DNA of 10,874 bases, from NCBI GenBank assembly GCA_964431205.1, contig CAYSIX010000142.1:1-10874 (forward strand), given 5' to 3'. The position numbers and the translations under genes were made by a program. The stretch comes from CAYSIX01 sp964431205 (GTDB lineage Bacteria; Planctomycetota; Phycisphaerae; Phycisphaerales; Phycisphaeraceae). The number at the start of each line of letters is the position of its first letter. Within the stretch, counting starts at the first letter, position 1. This document shows, in pieces, positions 6,598-10,874 of this stretch. The notes below the pieces were generated by a model. The model was not told the DNA's origin, did not search any database, and saw nothing but the letters and a program-made list of their open reading frames with translations.

Positions 6598-7581
6598 TCA
6601 CAGGTATCCGTGCTCGCGATACCACTGCGCCGTCCGTCGCAGCCCCTCCTCGATCCCCACCTTCGGCTGATACCCGAGGTGATCGCGGGCCTTGTCGATC
6701 CGGAACGCGCGGACCTGGCGGAACCAGTCGGCGCGGCGGCGGAACAGCGGCGGGGTGATGCGCAGCGGCGTGCAGACCGCCTCGCACGCCACCGCGGCGC
6801 ACCACAGCGGCCAGAACGGCAGGTGCACGATCCGCACGTCCACGTCGATCGCCCGGCCCACGTGGCGCACCAGATCGTTCAGCGTGTAGTAGTGTTCGTC
6901 GGCGCCCAGGTACGCCTCGCCCTTGCGGCCCTTCTCGGCCGCCAGCAGGAAGCAGTCCACCAGGTTGTCGATGTACACCGGGTGGTACGTCGTCTGGCCG
7001 TCGCCGAACATCAGGAACCGGCCGGCCTTGGCGCGCTTGAACAGCATCAGGAAGCGAGCCGGGTCGCCCGGGCCGTAGATCGCCGTCGGACGCACCGTCA
7101 CCGCGTCGAGCCGGCCTTGTTCGACCAGCTCGTTGACGACCCTCTCCCCCTCGTACTTGGTTTCCTGGTAGTAGTCCTCGGGGGCGATGGGTGAGCGCTC
7201 GTCGCCCGGCGGGTCGGCGATGTGCCCGTGCACGCCCTGCGTCGAGCAGTAGACGAACTTGCGCACGCCGTCGGAAGCCGCCGCCTCCGCCAGATAACGC
7301 GTCCCCTCAACGTTCACGTCCCAGTAATGCTGTTTCGGCACGTTGAGCTGACGGAACGCCGCCGCCAGGTGGTACACCACCTCGTGGCCCTCGACCGCCC
7401 GCTCGCAGAACGCGCGGTCCTCGATCGACCCGATGCTGAACGTCGCGCCCATGCCGCTCAGCTCGTCGAAGAACAGGCCCCGATCGCAGTCCACCACGTG
7501 GACCTCGTGCCCGTCGCGCAGCAGCCGCCGCACCAGCGCGCTGCCCGTGAAGCCCGTCCCGCCTGTCACCAGCACCTTCAT
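6598..7581 (-). CDS. NAD-dependent epimerase/dehydratase (extended SDR)
   Basis: The 327-residue protein starts with the dinucleotide-binding motif VTGGTGFTG (5-13). It continues with HLAA (71-74), an active-site Ser/Thr in YCSTQGVHG (111-119), the catalytic pair Y138/K142 (YQETK) and RPTAIYGPGD (164-173), all classic for extended SDRs acting on nucleotide sugars or sterol-like substrates. HPVYIDNLVDCFLLA (200-214) resembles the 3-beta-hydroxysteroid dehydrogenase/isomerase and UDP-sugar epimerase branches. The exact substrate cannot be read from sequence; in this setting a nucleotide-sugar is most likely. The hydrophobic stretch FWPLWCAAVACEAV (256-269) may allow membrane contact. The ATG at 7581 has GAGGGG 9 bases upstream; an in-frame TTG three codons earlier is less likely. 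The gap of 63 bases to the amidotransferase, with no promoter-like element, suggests co-transcription with it. Confidence 0.9.
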   Translation of the reverse strand: MKVLVTGGTGFTGSALVRRLLRDGHEVHVVDCDRGLFFDELSGMGATFSIGSIEDRAFCERAVEGHEVVYHLAAAFRQLNVPKQHYWDVNVEGTRYLAEAAASDGVRKFVYCSTQGVHGHIADPPGDERSPIAPEDYYQETKYEGERVVNELVEQGRLDAVTVRPTAIYGPGDPARFLMLFKRAKAGRFLMFGDGQTTYHPVYIDNLVDCFLLAAEKGRKGEAYLGADEHYYTLNDLVRHVGRAIDVDVRIVHLPFWPLWCAAVACEAVCTPLRITPPLFRRRADWFRQVRAFRIDKARDHLGYQPKVGIEEGLRRTAQWYREHGYL

Positions 7582-7946
7582 TCGTGCCAACCCCTCGACC
7601 CGCCGCGGGTCACCACGCCCGGTCCGCCCGACCCCGGTCTCTCCCTCGAAACGCTCGGGACCTTGCCCAGCTTACCAACGCGGCGGCGCGCCGACCCGCG
7701 GCATCGCTTGCCCCGACCATCGTGATCCATCGGCGGGTCCGACCCGCGACGTTACCCCGTGGCCGCGGTGATCCGCCGGCCCGCCCGCGTCGTGTCGCTC
7801 GTGGCCCTACCCATGCTCATCGATCGGACCGATAACCGGTGCACGGGACGACCGCCGGGGTTGCCTGTTTCCGGCACGCGCCCCGCGCTGCAAATGATTT
7901 GAAGAAAAACGCGCGGGGGCCTGATGATCCGACGACGGGCAATGCC
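7582..7946. other. Intergenic region without a recognisable gene
   Basis: No frame here has protein-like composition; the open frames translate to Arg/Pro-rich low-complexity sequence. The region is GC-rich except for an AT-rich island near 7889-7910. I see no clear promoter for the epimerase gene beyond its Shine-Dalgarno site. Confidence 0.6.
7881..7918. repeat. Inverted repeat enclosing an AT-rich island
   Basis: Arms CCCCGCGC (7881-7888) and GCGCGGGG (7911-7918) are perfectly complementary. They enclose 22 mostly A/T bases, which contain a second small palindrome CAAAT-G-ATTTG (7891-7901). The base composition contrasts sharply with the surrounding GC-rich DNA. On the minus strand the GC arm is followed by TTTTTCTTC, downstream of the tRNA across the gap. 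Confidence 0.6.
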
Positions 7947-7956
7947 NNNNNNNNNN
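7947..7956. other. Assembly gap (10 Ns)
   Basis: Ten Ns cut the tRNA-Lys gene after its variable region. At least about 26 bases (the rest of the T arm and the 3' acceptor strand) are missing, so the N count is a placeholder and the true gap length is unknown. Confidence 0.97.
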
Positions 7957-8006
<50 letters not shown>

Positions 8007-8018
8007 GGCTCAAAGGGG

Positions 8019-8046
8019 ATTGTAAGCGCGGCGGGGGGAGCGTCAA
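8019..8046 (-). promoter_or_regulatory. Sigma70-type promoter of the tRNA-Lys gene
   Basis: On the minus strand TTGACG (8046-8041) and TACAAT (8024-8019) are separated by 16 bases. Each is one mismatch from consensus. The predicted transcription start near 8012 lies about 6 bases before the mature tRNA 5' end. Confidence 0.75.
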
Positions 8047-8181
8047 ACGGCGGGGCGACGGACGGCGGTGAGCGGGGGCGGCCCGCTGCGCATCCTGATC
8101 CGTTCAAGGAGCGTGGGGAGCGTGCGGTCGCGAAGGCCGAGCCGCCACGGTCGGGTCGCGCCAGGGTCCGGTCACGCGTCA

Positions 8182-8230
8182 TCTGGACACCCGCCTCGTC
8201 TGGGTACCCGCCTCGGTGAAGCGAGGCGGG
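8182..8230. repeat. 17-bp tandem direct repeat plus inverted repeat
   Basis: TCTGGACACCCGCCTCG (8182-8198) is followed without gap by TCTGGGTACCCGCCTCG (8199-8215), 15 of 17 bases identical. CGAGGCGGG (8222-8230) is the exact reverse complement of the last 9 bases of both copies. It could therefore form two alternative hairpins, the nearer with a 6-base loop. Confidence 0.75.
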
Positions 8231-8272
8231 CCTGGGGGCGTTGATCGGAGACAGGTCGGGCGTGTTTCGGCG

Positions 8273-8301
8273 TTGTGGGCGGCGGGCGGCCGCGGTATCT
8301 T
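8273..8301 (+). promoter_or_regulatory. Possible promoter giving a leaderless bamD-like mRNA
   Basis: TTGTGG (8273-8278), a 17-base spacer and TATCTT (8296-8301) form a moderate sigma70-like promoter. The expected transcription start, 6-7 bases after the -10, coincides with the GTG start codon at 8308. No Shine-Dalgarno sequence precedes that codon. Confidence 0.4.
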
Positions 8302-8307
8302 TCGGCC

Positions 8308-9387
8308 GTGCGGACGCTTCGACGGACGATCACGGGTGCGTTGGCGGGGGCGATGGCGTGGGTCCTGGCGGGACCGGCGGCGGCGCAGGACCAGTACGAG
8401 CTGGCGGACGGCCAGTGGCAGGCGGTCGAGCGGCTCGAGCCGCAATCGCCCGAAGGCCGGCTTCAGACGATCCGCAAGGCCATCGTCGAGGGCCGCGCCG
8501 ACGAGGCGGTCGAGCTGGCCGACGCCTGGATCGAGCAGTACCCCAACCACCCCGAGCTGGTCGAGGCGTACCTGCTTCGCGGCGACGCCCAGGTGGCGCG
8601 GGGCCATTACTACAAGTCGCTGTTCGACTACGAGCGTGTGATCCGCCTGTACCCGGCGTCGGAGCAGTTCGTAACCGCGATGGAGCGGGAGTACGAGATC
8701 GCACGGCTGTTCACCACCGGCGTCAAGCGGCGGTTCCTGGGCATGCGGCTGCTGCCGGCCGAGGGCGAGGGCGAGGAGCTGTTCATCCTGATCCAGGAGC
8801 GGGCGCCGGGCAGCCAGCTCGGCGAGCGCGCGTCGCTGGCGCTGGCCGACTTCTACTACCGCAACCGTGAGTGGAAGCTGGCCGCCGACGCCTATGACCT
8901 GTTCATGCAGAACTACCCGGAAAGCCTGCACACCGAGTGGGCGATGATCCGGCTGATCCACGCGAACCTGGCGGGGTTCCGCGGGCCGTGGTTCGACCCG
9001 ACGGGGCTGCTGGACGCCGGCCAGAGGCTGCGATCGTTTCGCGAGCGATTTCCCGCCGCCGCCGAACGCATCGACGTCGACGAGCTGCTGCACCGGATCG
9101 ACGAGGCGATGGCGCGCAAGTCGCTGATCACCGCGGCGTGGTACCAGCGTCGGGGCGAGGACATCAGCGCGGTGTTCCTGTACCGCCGGCTGATCGAGGA
9201 GTATCCGACGACCGCGGCGGCGCGGGAGGCGATCGAGCGGATGCGCGAGCTGGGCGCCGCCGCCTCCGAGCCGCCCGATGGGGCGCTTCCCGTGTCCCGG
9301 ACGGGTCGGGACGCGAGCCAGACGCCCGCGCTGCCCCCGGCCGAGCCGTCGTCCCCGCCGGAACCTCAACCGGAGGCCGCCCCATGA
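8308..9387 (+). CDS. TPR protein resembling BamD/YfiO (outer membrane assembly)
   Basis: The 359-residue protein begins with a signal peptide: basic MRTLRR, hydrophobic core and AGPAAA before Gln27, suggesting signal peptidase I cleavage. TPR-like helical pairs follow: AIVEGRADEAVELADAWIEQ (58-77), HPELVEAYLLRGDAQVARGHYYKSL..YERVIRLYP (81-116), then ASLALADFYYRNREWKLAADAYDLFMQNYPES (175-206) and WYQRRGEDISAVFLYRRLIEEYPTT (278-302). The repeated pattern of helices ending in YP followed by the next repeat is typical of BamD, the TPR partner of BamA in outer membrane beta-barrel insertion. Unlike proteobacterial BamD there is no lipobox Cys, and the tail (320-359) is Pro/Ser/Glu-rich. A role in the envelope is supported by the overlapping lptE. 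I chose GTG 8308 because it gives a clean signal peptide; GTG 8275 would add 11 residues before it. It could also be a generic TPR periplasmic protein. Confidence 0.8.
   Translation: MRTLRRTITGALAGAMAWVLAGPAAAQDQYELADGQWQAVERLEPQSPEGRLQTIRKAIVEGRADEAVELADAWIEQYPNHPELVEAYLLRGDAQVARGHYYKSLFDYERVIRLYPASEQFVTAMEREYEIARLFTTGVKRRFLGMRLLPAEGEGEELFILIQERAPGSQLGERASLALADFYYRNREWKLAADAYDLFMQNYPESLHTEWAMIRLIHANLAGFRGPWFDPTGLLDAGQRLRSFRERFPAAAERIDVDELLHRIDEAMARKSLITAAWYQRRGEDISAVFLYRRLIEEYPTTAAAREAIERMRELGAAASEPPDGALPVSRTGRDASQTPALPPAEPSSPPEPQPEAAP
9372..9376 (+). promoter_or_regulatory. Shine-Dalgarno site of lptE inside the preceding gene
   Basis: GGAGG stands 7 bases before the ATG at 9384 and lies within the last codons of the TPR gene, whose stop overlaps this start (ATGA). 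This indicates coupled translation of the two envelope genes. Confidence 0.7.
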
Positions 9388-9899
9388 CCCGTGCCGCGGC
9401 CGCTTTTTGTCGGGCCGTCGTGGTCGCGCTGCTGGTCGGCGTCAGCGCCGGCTGCGCGTATCGCAGCGGTGAGCTGTACCCGCAGGCGTATCAGACCGTG
9501 GCGGTGCCGATCTTCGAGAACCGCACGTTCTATCGCGGCGTCGAAACGGACCTGGCCGAGGCGCTGACCAAGGAGATCGAGCTGCGCACGCCGTACAAGG
9601 TCGTCGGGCGGAACGTGGCGGACACGGTGCTGGAGGGCACGATCACGGCGGTGGAGCAGGACCTGCTGGAGCGTCGGCGGCCGGGCGCGGTGCCGCAGGA
9701 GGTGGAGGTGACGGTCACGGCCGAGTTCCGCTGGCGCGATCAGCGCAGCGGGCAGGTGATCGTGGATCGGCGTGGGTTCGCGTCGCCCGGGCGTTATCGG
9801 CCGACGTCGGGTCTGGACGAGCGGTTCGAGCTGGCGCAGCACGACGCGGTTCAGAACCTGGCACGGGACATCGTCTCGACGCTGCGGAGCGAGTGGTGA
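9384..9899 (+). CDS. lptE: LptE family LPS-assembly lipoprotein
   Basis: The 171-residue protein has a lipoprotein signal peptide ending in the lipobox GVSAGC, with Cys24 as the lipidated residue. The mature part starts CAYRSGELYPQAYQTVAVPIFENRTFYRGVETDLAEALTKEI (in segments 24-65), the hallmark pattern of the LptE (formerly RlpB) family: a conserved VP.F.N.T strand followed by an E..L..AL helix. In known systems LptE sits inside the LptD barrel in the outer membrane and helps deliver lipopolysaccharide to the surface. The C-terminal helix (about 150-168, QHDAVQNLARDIVSTL) is also typical. The length matches the family (about 160-190). It starts by a 4-base overlap with the upstream TPR gene. 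The presence of LptE implies an outer membrane with LPS-like lipids. Confidence 0.85.
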   Translation: MTRAAAAFCRAVVVALLVGVSAGCAYRSGELYPQAYQTVAVPIFENRTFYRGVETDLAEALTKEIELRTPYKVVGRNVADTVLEGTITAVEQDLLERRRPGAVPQEVEVTVTAEFRWRDQRSGQVIVDRRGFASPGRYRPTSGLDERFELAQHDAVQNLARDIVSTLRSEW

Positions 9900-9966
9900 G
9901 CGGCGGTCGCGGCGGAGGGGCCGGGGCGATCACGAGGCCACGCCGGGTCGCCGGGAGGTGCCGGCC

Positions 9967-9972
9967 TACAAT
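9967..9972 (+). promoter_or_regulatory. Possible -10 box of the ftsH promoter
   Basis: TACAAT is identical to the -10 of the tRNA-Lys promoter in this window and would start transcription near 9979, about 60 bases before the ftsH ATG. The -35 region (GGGTCG around 9945-9950) is poor. Confidence 0.35.
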
Positions 9973-10037
9973 ACGATCGTCCGTGCGCATGGACGTCGAT
10001 TGAAGCGTTCGGCGGGCCGCGGCGATAAGGGTATGGC

Positions 10038-10874
10038 ATGAGTGACGAATCTGAGAAGAAACCGACGAAGGACCGGCCGGAGGGCTCGGGCAAGGGCGAT
10101 GCCGGCAAGGGCGGGCGCGGTCCGAACGGGCCCAAGCCGCCCAACTTCATGTCCAAGAGCGTGCTGGGCTGGGTGATGGTCCTGGGCGTCCTGGCGGCGT
10201 TCCTGGTGGTGATGAACCAGCAGAACGGCCAGACGCAGGAGGTGCCTTGGGAGGACTTCTACCAGTTGGCGCGTGAGGGCAAGTTCGACGGGCCGGTCAC
10301 GATCGAGGACGACCGGATCGTGGGCGAGCTGAGGGATCAGGCGGGCGAGGCGCCGGCGGGCGCTGCGCCGGCGCGGTTCCGCTCGACGCGGATCAGCCAG
10401 CAGACCAAGCCGCTGCGTGTCTACCAGCTCGACCAGGTGGGCCAGAACGTCGAGGAGAAGCCGGGCAACTCGCTGCTGTTCCACGTGTTCTTCACGTTCG
10501 GGCCGATCATCCTGATCGCGCTGCTGATCTACTTTTTCATCTTCCGCTCGATCCGCAACGCCGGGGGCGGCCCGGGCATGCTCGGCAGCTTCGGGCGAAG
10601 TCGGCACAAGGTGCTCAACAAGGAGCACTCGAACGTGACGCTGGAGGACGTCGCGGGGGTGCAGGAGGCCAAGGAAGAGGTCGGGGAGGTGATCGAGTTT
10701 CTCAAGGACCCCAAGAAGTTCCAGAGGCTGGGCGGTCGTGTGCCGCGGGGCGTGCTGCTGATCGGGGCGCCGGGCTGCGGCAAGACGCTGCTGGCCAAGG
10801 CGGTCGCCGGCGAGGCCGAGGTGCCGTTCTTCTCGATCTCGGGGTCCGACTTCGTGGAGATGTTCGTGGGCGTG
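10038..10874 (+). CDS. ftsH: ATP-dependent zinc metalloprotease FtsH, 5' part
   Basis: The first 279 codons are present and the frame runs off the window end; a full FtsH is about 640-700 residues. The order is the family's. A cytoplasmic N-terminal extension rich in Gly, Lys and Pro (1-40) is followed by membrane segment 1 (about 41-59), a periplasmic domain (about 60-146), membrane segment 2 (about 147-169), then the AAA+ domain. That domain begins VTLEDVAGVQEAKEEV (200-215), with Walker A GAPGCGKT (243-250; GPPGTGKT in E. coli) and the pore-loop region ISGSDFVEMFVGV (267-279). Walker B, the second region of homology and the HEXXH zinc site lie beyond the window. FtsH degrades membrane and regulatory proteins, including LPS-synthesis enzymes in enterobacteria. 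The start ATG has AAGGG 6 bases upstream. The 40-residue hydrophilic leader before the first membrane segment is longer than in E. coli. Confidence 0.95.
   Translation, partial: MSDESEKKPTKDRPEGSGKGDAGKGGRGPNGPKPPNFMSKSVLGWVMVLGVLAAFLVVMNQQNGQTQEVPWEDFYQLAREGKFDGPVTIEDDRIVGELRDQAGEAPAGAAPARFRSTRISQQTKPLRVYQLDQVGQNVEEKPGNSLLFHVFFTFGPIILIALLIYFFIFRSIRNAGGGPGMLGSFGRSRHKVLNKEHSNVTLEDVAGVQEAKEEVGEVIEFLKDPKKFQRLGGRVPRGVLLIGAPGCGKTLLAKAVAGEAEVPFFSISGSDFVEMFVGV

Larger units (their letters stand above)
8007..8307. other. Intergenic region between divergent tRNA-Lys and bamD-like gene
   Basis: The stretch contains the tRNA promoter at its left end, a tandem repeat with an inverted repeat near 8182-8230, and a promoter-like element immediately before the TPR gene. 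I find no supported coding sequence. Confidence 0.6.

Noticed and set aside
4576..7194. 872-codon open frame on the plus strand
   Set aside because: It lies antisense to the amidotransferase and epimerase genes, whose motifs are unmistakable. Its translation is rich in Arg, His, Gln, Val and Pro without domain pattern, as expected for the antisense frame of GC-rich genes.
8179..9369. 396-codon open frame on the minus strand
   Set aside because: It is antisense to the TPR gene, Arg/Leu/Pro-rich, and lacks any recognisable domain.

Overview
The window is GC-rich double-stranded bacterial DNA from a Gram-negative, diderm organism. A PEP-CTERM protein, an LptE lipoprotein, a TPR protein of the BamD type and an FtsH with the Walker A sequence GAPGCGKT together suggest a planctomycete, perhaps of the Phycisphaerae. 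That placement is inference from gene content and style; there is no rRNA to test it. A run of 10 Ns at 7947-7956 shows the sequence is a draft scaffold.

Left part (1-7581). The 3' end of a secreted or surface protein with a C-terminal PEP-CTERM signal reads rightward and ends at 645. Six genes then read leftward. In transcription order they are an NAD-dependent sugar epimerase/dehydratase (7581-6598), an AsnB-type glutamine amidotransferase (6534-4588), a left-handed beta-helix acyltransferase (4493-3663), a class I methyltransferase (3568-2819), an acyl carrier protein (2650-2345) and an FkbH-like protein (2348-650). The ACP and FkbH genes overlap by 4 bases and are probably translationally coupled. 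This looks like part of a surface glycan or exopolysaccharide locus. The FkbH/ACP pair would make an ACP-bound glyceryl or related hydroxyacyl group, and the acyltransferase, methyltransferase and amidotransferase would decorate or assemble the product. The FkbH reading frame is broken near 1250, with about seven residues missing at the break. Separate promoter-like -10 elements precede the acyltransferase, methyltransferase and ACP genes, so the set may be several transcription units.

Middle (7582-8307). This is about 725 bases without a protein gene. It holds an AT-rich island inside an inverted repeat, the assembly gap, a tRNA-Lys(CTT) on the minus strand cut off by the gap, a good sigma70-type promoter for that tRNA, and a 17-base tandem repeat with an associated inverted repeat.

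Right part (8308-10874). Three rightward genes concern the cell envelope: a TPR protein resembling BamD/YfiO (possibly translated from a leaderless mRNA), an overlapping lipoprotein of the LptE family (4-base ATGA overlap), and the 5' two-fifths or so of ftsH, which runs off the window end.
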